Source: Chaenocephalus aceratus (lineage: Eukaryota; Chordata; Actinopteri; Perciformes; Channichthyidae). From it: 64,000 nt of DNA. The stretch lies in contig CM043789.1 of the NCBI GenBank assembly GCA_023974075.1, positions 41,492,025 through 41,556,024 on the forward strand, in the 5' to 3' direction. Below the pieces are notes generated by a model. That model worked only from the letters and a program-made list of their open reading frames with translations, was not told the origin of the DNA and did no database searches. Positions 11,961 to 23,002 of the stretch are shown piece after piece (the first letter of the stretch is position 1; every line of letters starts with the position of its first letter). The position numbers were made by a program, and so were the translations under genes.

Positions 11961-13060
11961 AATATGTTCTGATCCTTAATATCTTGGTTTCTTCTTTTCT
12001 AAGGTCATATTGTTCTGTTTTCTTACCTATAGCAACAGGATTCAAACCCGTCTGATCACAATGTTGACGTCCACTTAAAGACTTGATGATTCACTCTCTA
12101 AAAGGTGACAATGTAATTGAACTCCGGCTGAAAGTGGCAGACTAACATGTGGAGTTTATTCAGTCCGTCTGGCAGCAGTGTGATTAAAAACGTTATGTCA
12201 ATATAATGAGTTAATGCGGTTCATTCAGAACAAACACATGAATAAATGGACTTTAAATCTGTTACCATGTGGCAAACATTTACACAGCGATTATAATTCA
12301 TCTGTCGGATTACATACGGTGTTTGGTAAACACTTTTGCTGACACTTAGAGACAAACACAACGATGGTCTTCAGTGCGAGGGACAATTAACACGTGAGCA
12401 CACACTCCTGTGACACAATAATCCAGAGTACTCTATGAGTTTTTAAGTTTCTTTTTTACTTTATGTATTTGTATTTATTGTCAGTCTGTGTGTACCTTAT
12501 GAATTATAAATGACCTATTTACAAAGCAGCATTAAGTCATGAATATATGCATAGTATAATAATACTTGCGCAAACGTGTGCATACAAAACATATTGTTAG
12601 ATTCGCTGTGACAGTTTAAAGCAGTTCAGCTTCTGCTGAAAGTCAAACAATTATCAAAATTCTTAACGTTGAAAACACATTATAATTACTGTTTTTTTAT
12701 CTTATCATGCAGGTTTATTTAATATATTCTTCTACTGTAATATACAACATGAATGGCTGTATATTGACAACAATGTATCTCTGTTTTCACTGATAGAGTG
12801 CCAAGAAAAAGAGTGAACAGTATAATAATAACTAGAGAATGCAATTCCTGAAGAAATTGCTAGTGGGAATGCTTTATGCTGAAAAGCTGACGCTGAACAG
12901 CTATGCTGAAATGTAATGTGTAAGAAGAAAGTGAAGAATTTAGATTTAAATGATACATGGACACTGGGGGCTTGAATGTGTGATGAGAGAAGAAAAGAAA
13001 GTAAAAAGGCTTGGAAAAGCAGCAGAATATTTGAACTGCAAAGCATTGAACTAACTTGAT
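11960..13060. other. AT-rich non-coding stretch
   Basis: No gene, RNA or clear repeat recognised. Confidence 0.5.
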
Positions 13061-13064
13061 GGCG

Positions 13065-13945
13065 AATGATCTGTCGCCATGGCAGCGGTATTTGATGACA
13101 CCCTATAATACGCTTAGATATGTTGATGGCTGCATCGTTACCAAACCTGTGAAGTTTTGGGCATTTTCACTGAAGTTATGAGAAAACCGTGTTTCATGGC
13201 GAGCATTGTGCTGCCATGGCAACGGCATTTGAAGAAATCTCAAAACTGTTCCATAGATGTCTTCACAGCTGGACTGTTAGCACACTTTTGACAATTTTCA
13301 TAGGAGTTATAGCAATATTGTGTTTTATTGCAAGGGATGCGTTGCCATGGAAACGGCATATGATGACACCCCATAATTGACATAGAGCTGTTGAGGGCCG
13401 GACCATTAACCATTATCTGAAGTCTGGTGCTGTTTTAGACCATTTGCATAGGTATCACGACAACATCGTGTTTTATGGCGAGGGATGCGTTTCCATGACA
13501 ACAGCCTATGGTGAGATCTCAGATTTAGCGTAGAGCTGTTGAGGCATGGACCAGTGATATACAAGTGAAGTTTGTGGGACGATCGGACCGTGTCCATTGG
13601 AGTTACAGCAACATCGTGTTTTATGGCGAGCGATGCGTTTCCTTGGAAACGGCATATCATGACACCCCATAATTGACGTAGAGCTGTTGAGGGCAAGACC
13701 ATTAACCATTATCTGAAGTCTGCTGCTGTTTTATGGCGAGGGATGCGTTGCCATAGTAACACCACATTACGTAACATCAGATTTGAAGTAGAGCTGTGTT
13801 AACCATTATCTGAAGTCTGCTGCTCTGAGCATGTCAGTTGGAGTTATGACATCATCGTGTTCCATGACACAGGTGTTTATATTTGAGCTAACGTTATGAA
13901 ACAGCTGTGTGTGTGTCCAGAGATCAAAGGTTTCCATGGTGATGT
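13065..13945. repeat. Degenerate tandem repeat, period about 110-180 bp, with X-box-like palindromes
   Basis: About seven units share the words TTTTATGGCGAGGGATGCG, TGATGACACCCCATAATTGA, GTAGAGCTGTTGAGG and ACCATTAACCATTATCTGAA. Each unit carries a palindrome near GTTGCCATGGNAAC: 13073, 13210, 13341, 13489, 13637, 13747 and 13930. Confidence 0.8.
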
Positions 13946-14099
13946 GCAGTAATCAGTGAGAGGAGAGCGTTTGCATTGTTCTGAATGAGAGATAAACCTG
14001 TTACATGTGAACGTTTTGTTGAAGAACCGTAACAGATATAGGTGAAATTTCAACGCGTGAAGCATTTCAAGAACTCTGAGCATCTGAAGTTTAATTTTT

Positions 14100-15980
14100 G
14101 TGTACTTTCGGGTTAATAATGTGGCCTTTTTTGCAGATTAACTATGGGTGTGCGGCTGCTGCTGTGAGGAATGAGAAACCTGAATGTACAATGGGCTTTA
14201 ATGGAGAAATGTTGAACGTTTTTGTCACTTCATGCCCTCAAGAGGCATTTTGCTTAATTTATTATTATTTTTCAAGCTACAAGATGTTTTCCTACGTTTC
14301 TCATGCAAAATTATGTCTCAGGAATGTAGGGTTTGGGAATTATGGTAGGTTTAAAAAAATATATATGAAGGCAAATGTCAAGCTGTCCTCCACTTGTGAC
14401 ATCACGCACTCAAAAATCTGAAGAAGGCCTCTTTACAAAGGTCTGAACAATGTTTAATATCTTTAAAAGTATGAATCAGATTTAAAAGTTGTGTAACACG
14501 AATAATGTCAGAAAGATGTGTAACATGTTAAAGTTGGAATGAGGTTTCTGAGTGAAAGTATGAACGAGCAGTTAGCAGTTGAATTCGCATGAAGATTTTT
14601 TTCAAGTCTGAAGAGTTTCTCCATTGACTTCCATGTTAAAAATGTGATGAATTATGGGCTGTATCTCTGGAATTATGAAAGTTATGAATGAGAAAAGTAA
14701 AAGCAATCAATTCCCGGCCGAGCTGAACGTTTTGATGTTTGAACGGAATTTTCAATAAATAATAGTACTAAATAATAATAAAACCAGGAAAGGGTTCACA
14801 TAATTGTTCTTGCCACAGTATTTAGGCTACATTACATTTGTTGATAATAATGTTCTTTTGGAATATTCAAAGTATTCAAGTGTTTCAAAAATATATTGAA
14901 AATACAAGTATGGAATTAATTTATTGGAAAAGAAGCAGTTCTTCAAAGCTTAAAACGAGGCTATTTTTTCAGATTTCAGGAAAAGTTAAGAATAAATTGG
15001 ATATAAAACAAACGAGATCCATGGAGAGCTGTGAGGTCCTTCTGAAACCAAAGTAACCAGCAAGTCAAGGAGCAAAAGAAGACTCTTTATTTATCCCAGA
15101 GGAGGAATTCAGTTCCTATATTTCCCCTTCCTCTGACCTTATTGTAAACAAATAAATAATTTACTGACACAAGAGCTTGCTTCCTGTTTATTTTGTTTTC
15201 ATGTTTATGTATGTGTGTGCTCTTCACTGACAGCCAGTGAGAGGACAGGGTCTGTAATGAGAACACCCACTGAATGTTCACAAACGCTGAACTGCAGAAA
15301 AAACACTATTAATGTCAGAATTCGTCACACTTTAAATACTTTTTTGTGTATCTCTGCTAATAATGTTCTCTCCAGTGCTGTCACAATGATACTTGTCCCA
15401 TGAAACCTGGTTAGACATGACGAGAAATGTATTTTCTCCCAGAGGAATCTGGCTGGAGGAATCAGCTTTTTCTTACCTCTCCCTCTCAGATTATGTTGTT
15501 TACATGACTCTGAAGGAAACAGACAGTAACTGCATGAAAATAAACCCACATATTCCCTGATCAGATGCTTTCTATACTCCATTGGATGACTCTATCTCTC
15601 TGGAACATTTCCAGAAGTCATTCATTTTCCTTGAGGAGGTTTTCCACCAGTCATCAGGTTGTTTACTGCACTCGATTCAATACTCCTAAGTAACTGCTCT
15701 TTTGTTGAAAAAAGGCAGTGCCCTCACACTGAACCAGGAGCTTTAGGCTCATTCAACGGTTCACTCCCGAATACAGAGTGTTCCTTTCCTCTTATAGCGT
15801 CGTAATCACATTTCACGGTATTTAATTCATAGGCTTTTTAAAAAAAATCTACTCAAAGAAAGCGTTCCAAAATAGTGAGGTATTTTGTTTAGGAAAATAC
15901 ACGGTGGCAAGCAGTCTGCTACAGCCCAAAACATTTCCATTGGGAGAAACGCGCTGCACTTCAAAAATAATGTACATATA
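14100..15980. other. Non-coding stretch
   Basis: Nothing recognised; AT-rich, with no credible coding frame on either strand. Confidence 0.5.
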
Positions 15981-15985
15981 AAAAG

Positions 15986-16141
15986 ACGCACGTGCCAAAA
16001 CACACGCAAATAAAGAAACATCTTCGACAATTTGATGAAACACGCGCAACGTTTACTGAAAGTGCATAAAGGAAACTCTGCAAATACAAAACACTGCAAG
16101 AAGTTCAAAACACAACGAAAACCAGGGGACACTAAAAAGCG
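15986..16141. repeat. Left arm of an inverted repeat (about 155 bp)
   Basis: Contains AAGAAACATCTTC and ends CCAGGGGACACTAAAAAGC. The diverged reverse complement is at 17024-17193. The arms flank about 880 bp, including a C-run at 16451-16468. This may be a decayed DNA transposon with long inverted ends. Confidence 0.7.
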
Positions 16142-17023
16142 CTTGATGACGTTTGGGGATGATAACGTTGTCCAACTGTCTCTGTCTGCAGAGTTAGTCT
16201 GTTTCATAATTGAAAGTGTTTTGTCATTATATTTGAAATGACTAGCTAGCTAGCTTACAACAGATCTGTAATATTATCAGAGGGAGTCAAATTGTTAAAA
16301 TAAGCCAATAAAACTTATATTTTAGGCTAGTTTCCAACAGTGACAGTTGGCCAACTTTATAATCACCAAGCGCCCCGGTCCCATCTGTGTGCATCACTTT
16401 TTAGCAGTAGCGAACGGTGTCTATCACAACTGGAGCTTCTGTAGACAGACCCCCCCCCCCCCCCCCCCGCCGTTATAATGTCCGTCTTTTCACTGAATTG
16501 TCGTCTTGAAAAGGGTACTCACAACAATTCCGCCACAGCTTCATCTTCACCTGTTGCACTTGTCATTTCAACGTTAAAAACAAACAATAAATAGGCATGA
16601 ATTGCTTCGTCGCATTCATCTCCTCTGTCTCTCTCCAGTGAACTAGCGGGCCTTCTAGAACACCCTGGAACCGAGGGGAACTCTGAAAGAACACGCCCAT
16701 TGGCTACAAATCAATATTTGATTGGTTGATCAAACTGTCAGTCCAAACGTACGCTCTCATTCAGTGCAACGGCCAGGGCATTCGATCAAGGGTGTAGAAT
16801 ACCTTGAAGGATATTCGACCCAGAGACCCAGAACGAGATCTGATTGGTTGCTTTCTTTTCTAACACAAAACCAATGAAATGCGTAGTGCATGGACCGAGA
16901 AGGAGAAACAAATCAACACTGTAATATTACAGATCAACAACACGGATACCATTCTCATTTATTCATTTTATTTATATAATTAAATCGATGTTTTGTGTTC
17001 CAGGGTATTCTCTAAATACGGTT

Positions 17024-17193
17024 CGCGACTGCTTTTTAGTGTCCCCTGGCTTCTGTTTTGTTGGGAGCTTTTTGAAGCATTTTTTATTTGCAGCATTCTT
17101 TTTTTCAACTTGGTGAATGTTTTCTAAATGCTGCGTATGTGTCAAGTTGATGAAGATGTTTCTTAATTTGCATGTGTTCACTTTTGGCGCATG
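17024..17193. repeat. Right arm of the inverted repeat
   Basis: Starts GCGACTGCTTTTTAGTGTCC and contains GAAGATGTTTCTTAATTTGC, mirroring 15986-16141 with scattered differences. From here to 18600 nothing else is recognised. Confidence 0.7.
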
Positions 17194-18619
17194 TTTTTAT
17201 AGTTACATCGTTTCTGAAACGGCAGAGAGTTTCTCCGAATAGACGCGTTTGCACCTGTCAGCCACCGTAAAAAGGTTCCCGTACAGCAGTGTAAAATAAT
17301 CCACTGCCAATCCCCAGAGACTGCTCCTCGCTCCGCCCTCAGATGGATGTAATATTCTGGAAGAATTTCAACATTTCAAGCTGTGCACATGCATTGTTCC
17401 AAGGTTGTTCACTTCATTATGACTGTGCACAGATTACACCGAATTGAAAGCTCGTTAATGAATTTGTATTGTTACTGCTTTACGATTAAAAGCCAACTTG
17501 ACCATAAATGCCTCTGCGTTTTTAATCCATCTTTATTGTCCGCCTCTCCGTCATGATGCGGACCTGCTGTGAGGCGATAAGGAAAGCTGGAGCCACTGTT
17601 GTCGTGATCAGCTTTATGCAGTCGGCCTCAGGACAGCCGGGGGACACGAGGACACAGCTGAGGCTCGGGGGGTTGCCTCAGTGAAGATACAAAGTGCTAT
17701 CACCGCCGCTTTTCCAGAAGTCAATCAGGGGACAGTGTAGATGGTCGTTAGAGATGGGCGGGACTAGCCTTCGTCATGGGGCTGGGGCAGCGGCTGATAA
17801 TTGGGCGTGGGACTCGGTGGCAACAAAGCAACACAGCCTTCGTAATGAGATTAATGATGTTGTGTTAGGTCTTGTTTCACCAAGGAGAGGATTATCTCCT
17901 AACAGCCATCCTAAGGTGAGGGAAAGGACAATTACTCAGACACAGATTCATCAGGCGCATTCCCCATTCAGGCCGAGCTCGAAATTATTTTTCAGAGCCG
18001 GGTCAGGGCTCATTCCCACAGAAGAAGAAAAAAAGCAATCTACTCAAAAACTCAGCCGTGAGCATTGAGGAAGTCAAAGTCAATTGTTTTCAACCTGAGC
18101 ACAGAGAGCATTACGGTGCCGCAAAGTTCAGATCAACCGCTGATCAAACACCTCAGAGTGAATATAAATATGCTTCCTGCATGTGAAACGATGTATTTGT
18201 CAGAGATGAATCCTAGATTAATTTCCCCCTAGCTCTGTCCTCTCAATGCACAGAAAAAATATTCATTACTGATGATCTGCGGAGCGTGTGAGGTGATTGC
18301 TTAAATGATGCACCCCTCCTATCGCAGATCTCACTCAGGGGGCTGTCAGGACTTCATGCTGACGTCTTTCATGTTGGTCCAGATGGATCCTTAGAGAGCA
18401 TCAGGAGGTTAATGCAGTTTACTTAAGGCACACAAATAAACTGGTCATGGTATTTATTCACAGATGACTTCAGGCACAGTCTTAGCCCTGAACATATCGA
18501 GTCGTACGGCCAGGTTAAATTAGCTTCTCTTTCACTTGTCTTGGTAAACTTGAGAGCAACCCGTCCGGTTACTTCCCCTCTACGTTATGCCCACACACCT
18601 TTTCGGATGAAAACATTTG

Positions 18620-18638
18620 GCCCTAACCCTAACCCTAG
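18620..18638. repeat. Short CCCTAA run
   Basis: CCCTAACCCTAACCCTA, about three telomere-type units, isolated. Similar short runs are at 38239-38252 and 46832-46850. Confidence 0.8.
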
Positions 18639-18884
18639 TCGTCCCACATTTGTATTATATATTCTGAGTAAAATGAATATTAAATAACTGAATAACACAA
18701 TTAGCATGTTGTCCTTCACCTGGTTCCTGTGGCCACATATCAGCACAAAAAATACATATGGTATGTTATAATTAACCAAAGTGTTTATGGCTTTTGTCAG
18801 CAAGCAATTCTCCACTTATTTATTCGGCTGACATGAAGTAAAAAAAAAAGATTTCTACTTAATTTAGACTTTAATTTGACTTTT

Positions 18885-19138
18885 TGGAAACTCTACTAGT
18901 TCTCAACCTACCGAAGTTCTCCCACAATGCACCGCTCCTCTGCTATGTTCGTTGGTTACCAGTAGCTGCCCCTTTATGCTTTAAGACACTGGTACTGGCC
19001 TACCGTCCTGTAGAGGAATCCTTTCTACAACGAGGACATGGTCAAACCCTACACTCAGGCATCAGCCAATCAGCTTGCCACTTCCCCACAGCAAGAGGGA
19101 CTCAGGTGACCCTTAAACTAAAACACACCAGCTGGTAG
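18885..19138 (+). pseudogene. L2-like LINE ORF2 fragment
   Basis: The reading contains VRWLPVAAPLCFKTLVLAYR, the conserved HWLPVxxRIxFKxLxLxYK segment near the end of L2-type reverse transcriptases. Only about 80 codons remain, with no 3' tail. Confidence 0.7.
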
Positions 19139-19139
19139 C

Positions 19140-20585
19140 TACTGTACCGGCTACTCATTATTTTGGGTTCTTTATCTGCCATCAGCTGCCTGCAGTGATG
19201 ATGCAGAAACACTGAGCTAAATCAAACACTAAACGGCTCCTTACAGCTGTGCCGAGATGTCAAAGTTAGAGGATATTTCTCATTTTAGATTTTTTGTTGC
19301 AAGCAAATTGGTTTGTGCAGCTTTAAAATCAACATGAAACAATGACTACTTTGTATGCATTCAATAAACAACCGCTCCCACGAGGTTGAGAGCGTGCAAA
19401 CATGGGGAACAAAAATCAAGTGGAACTGAAATGAATGTATTAGAAATAATCTGCAAATCACCGTTGCAGTCACACACAGACAAACGTTCCTTTATTGTGT
19501 ATTTATGGACAGTTTGCACATTTATGGTTTATCATTAGCAACAAGGATGATTCATCAACTGTAATAAAACCTCTCCGAGTTGAATTATTTAAAAATAAAC
19601 AAATGAGCATGAATAAATAATGAAATGTGAATAAATCCAGTTGATATTTTCTTTTTTTTTTCTTCCTTCCAGTGACTGAACTTGCTGTATACATACAAAT
19701 CAATTCATCTAGCAAAAACATACCCTAACTTTATAAAATATGAGTTTCAGCTCACGTCCAGTGTCTTAAAAAAACAAAAAACCTCCCTAAAGGAAAACCA
19801 GTAGTGAAATGTCACTATTATACATATTCAAACACATGTCATGGGTTCTTCTCTAATAAAAACTGACATCAATTCTCTAGAGGAAAAACCTACCGATGTG
19901 CATGAGAAAAAAACATTCTCTTGATGGCATGTAACTTAGGGCTGATTTTGTACCTTCTTCAGCGTTAAGAGATAAACATTCTACTTACATGTTCTTCATT
20001 ACCATTTCATCAACACTGAGGCAAACAGCGTGATCACATTACATCAGAAGTAACACTTTATTTTACAGTCTGTGTAGCTTATTTGTATTACATTCCCAGT
20101 ATTCACACAAACATGTGTTCAGATTTGTACTCCAGCGAAACCGAACAGGATAAGTGCTGATTCGATAAACATCCACCAAATTAAGTCTCTGTCACATTTT
20201 GTTCATAAATGCCACGAGAATTAAAACTAATTATGTCTCCGAAGATGTTGAAACGTAATATTGGCTATGTGGACAATCCGGTCTAATATATAATTGTGTA
20301 ATTTTGGTTGAAAGCCAAACAAATGTAAAGTATATTGTGTTAATAGTTAAGTAATCTAATTGATTAACATGTAAGGGATTGTTGTTGTGAAATATATAAA
20401 CGATGTACACAATTTGCAGAGTTTGGCAGTCTTCAGAATCTTGTATCCATGTTAATATTATGTATTAGTCTAGTCTTAATCTGTATTGGGAGCTTTGCCT
20501 TTGTGTTATATTTTGCAAATAATATATTGTGCTTTGCTAATTAGCACACTCCTTCTTACACACAACATAATACAAACCTAGAGTT
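19140..20585. other. AT-rich non-coding stretch
   Basis: No gene or recognisable repeat. Confidence 0.5.
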
Positions 20586-20590
20586 AGCAA

Positions 20591-20836
20591 CTTGTTGTTC
20601 GTTAGCATTACGACCAGCTTGCTGTTAGCATCTTGTTGTTCGTTAGCATTACGACCAGCTTGCTGTTAGCACCTTGTTGTTCGTTAGCATTACGACCAGC
20701 TTGCTGTTAGCATATTGTTGTTCGTTAGCATTACGACCAGCTTGCTGTTAGCATATTGTTGTTCGTTAGCATTACGACCAGCTTGCTGTTAGCATCTTGT
20801 TGTTTGTTAGCATTACGACCAGCTTGCTGTTAGCAT
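20591..20836. repeat. 41-bp minisatellite, 6 copies
   Basis: Units begin CTTGTTGTTCGTTAGCATTA and continue CGACCAGCTTGCTGTTAGCA, with starts at 20591, 20632, 20673, 20714, 20755 and 20796. Variation is almost limited to the base or two after GTTAGCA, so the expansion is recent. Confidence 0.95.
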
Positions 20837-21400
20837 ATTGGCCAACTAGCAAGGCAAAAAGTTAATGTTGTTAATTGGGCCATCGTCATCATTTTAAAAC
20901 ATTTTCAATATATTGGATGCACTTAAGGTTTGGGGCTGTCTGCTGGAACTGCTACCCCCGCGACCCGACCACGGATAAGCGGGAGAAGATGGATGGATGG
21001 ATGGATGGATGCACTTACATTTCTTTATTAAACCGCATAAAAATGTATTTTCGTATCTAATAGTAAAACAGCATTAATACCAGCTTGCTGTTAGCTTCTT
21101 GGCTAGCTAGTAAATTAATCTAACTGGGCCATCGTCATCATTGGAAAACATTTTCAATATGTGGGATGCTCCAAATCCATTTAAAAAACGAAGTTAAACC
21201 GCATAAAATGGTATCTCTTTATCCGTTAGTAAAAACCGTTAGCTTAGCATTAACACCAGCTTGATTTTAGCTTCTTGGCTTACAAGCTAGGCAAAATGTT
21301 ATTCTTATTAATTGGTCTATCATAATGATCAATTTAATACATTTTCAGTTTATGGAATTCTCCGAAAGCATTTAAAAAATGCCGTTAAAATTCTTAAAAA
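20822..21400. repeat. Three diverged tandem copies of a block of about 170-220 bp next to the minisatellite
   Basis: Each block starts with a variant of CAGCTTGCTGTTAGC, then GGGCCATCGTCATCATT, ACATTTTCAATAT and TTAAACCGCATAAAA. The first block carries a short retroelement insertion. Confidence 0.75.
20926..21005 (+). mobile_element. 5'-truncated SINE/LINE end with 12-bp target duplication
   Basis: The 80-bp insert holds CCGCGACCCGACCACGGATA then (GATG)n. It is flanked by TGGATGCACTTA at 20914-20925 and 21006-21017, and it interrupts the block that is uninterrupted in the next tandem copy. Confidence 0.85.
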
Positions 21401-22887
21401 TGTGTTTCTGTGTGTGATAGGTATCAAGGAAGCTCAAATAGCCTGACATGAGAAGTACAAATTATAATATATGTTATACTATATTTGAAAGTAATTTATT
21501 GTTCTCCGTTTCAGATGCATTTCACCTAGACTGACTAAAATAGTTTGACCAAATAATCTAAACTGAAGGTTCACTTGTTTGGGATTTTCTCCTATTTTTT
21601 ACCAACAAACTTCGTTTTCATAGATCTTTGGTAACATTATGGAAAGAAGTCCTACAGTTTACTCCAAGTAAGTGAATCTTTAGTTGAGATACATTTATCA
21701 AACTACCAAGGTACACATATCTGTCTTTAGTTTAGCATGATTAGCCGCAACACACCGAAATCCATTAGGAACATCTCATTGCTTCTTGTTGAGAGAACAC
21801 TTGTGATGCTAACTTTGGGTTGTCCTAAAACGTCATCAATACACCTCTCTATTTGGATTACATTTTAAATAAAATATTTAACAAGAAAACTCCAATATAT
21901 TGAAAATGCGTCAGATGCAGTATTTATCATAGTATTTGAAATTGGCAATAGTATTTTGTATGTAAATTAAATAAATGTTCTCTTCCGACAACAATAAATC
22001 TCATGAGCGATCTACTTACTACCCTAATAAATGTTAAATATCTATATTTCCTCTTTGTTTTCATACTTTGTAGTTAATCATAATTTATGTAATATTTTCA
22101 AACTGCTATTTCTTCTACAGACCGACATCATTGCTGCAGTTGTGGCTGAGATTTTGAGTTGACACAACTGCGAAGGCTCTTCAACACAGAGACATTGTAG
22201 AATAAAGTGCACTGAAACTGAATAATACACATCTTCCAAGTACAGTAATTGTGCGCCACGCAGCTTCACCCCGGGTGGAGGGCTCTCCTGGGGTCATTCA
22301 TCAAGGTTAGACGGTGGAGAAAGGTGCCTGTTGTTGGTATTAATAGCCTGGGGTGAAATAAGTCTTCTCCGCTGTGAAGAAGATCGACAACTCGGGTGAT
22401 CACGATCTCACTTTCTCCACTTTTACTGACTCAAGACTGCAGGTGATCAGCGAGTCAGAAAACACCCGCCATCTCCCCCTCTACCATATTACTCCATGTA
22501 CTTTTGCTGTTGCCCGGTTCAGTAAATCATATCTCTCTAATAAAATTCATGATTGATAAATTATATTCTCTTTGTTGACAATAACATTAAAATAATTTGT
22601 GGTTATTAAGGCAGTCTTTCCATTTATAAACAAGACATTTTAAAATCAGAAAATGCAATCTGGACAGGAAAAAGAAAATGAAGTCGGACTTGTCCCAAAT
22701 AAGTCATGTTTACTTGCTCCATAGTTTAAATGTTTTCGCTCTTCAACCCCTCAAGGAAAAAGTCTTGTAAAGTTCCCACGTATCCTCTTCTCTCATTAAC
22801 AGCTCATCCTAAAATTCCACGGAGTCCCTCTAGTCCTTGTAGGAGTCTGGGTTTCTAGATTTCAGCAGAGAAACCTCAGTGTTGGAG
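21400..22887. other. Region downstream of the epha8 stop; 3' UTR presumed
   Basis: The epha8 3' UTR should begin at 22887 and run leftward. No strong polyadenylation signal is seen close to the stop. A minus-strand AATAAA lies near 21495-21500. No other gene is seen. Confidence 0.4.
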
Positions 22888-23002
22888 TTATACGTGCACA
22901 GATGGCACGCTCTTGTTGAGGACCTGTGCCCTCATCACCTGCACGCTTGTCATGATCTTCTTCTGGTGACCCATCAGCGTCACCCCGAGCCTCTGGATGT
23001 CC
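22888..23002 (-). CDS. epha8: epha8 exon 17: end of SAM domain, C-terminus and stop
   Basis: 115 bp to the TAA at 22890-22888. It reads [20 protein letters not shown], then [17 protein letters not shown]. The last three residues VHV fit a class II PDZ ligand, as in many Eph receptors. The start was fixed by phase: two bases from exon 16 plus G give Gly before Asp. Confidence 0.94.

Noticed and set aside
20591..20836. CRISPR-like array
   Set aside because: The 41-bp units are contiguous with no unique spacers, in a vertebrate genome.
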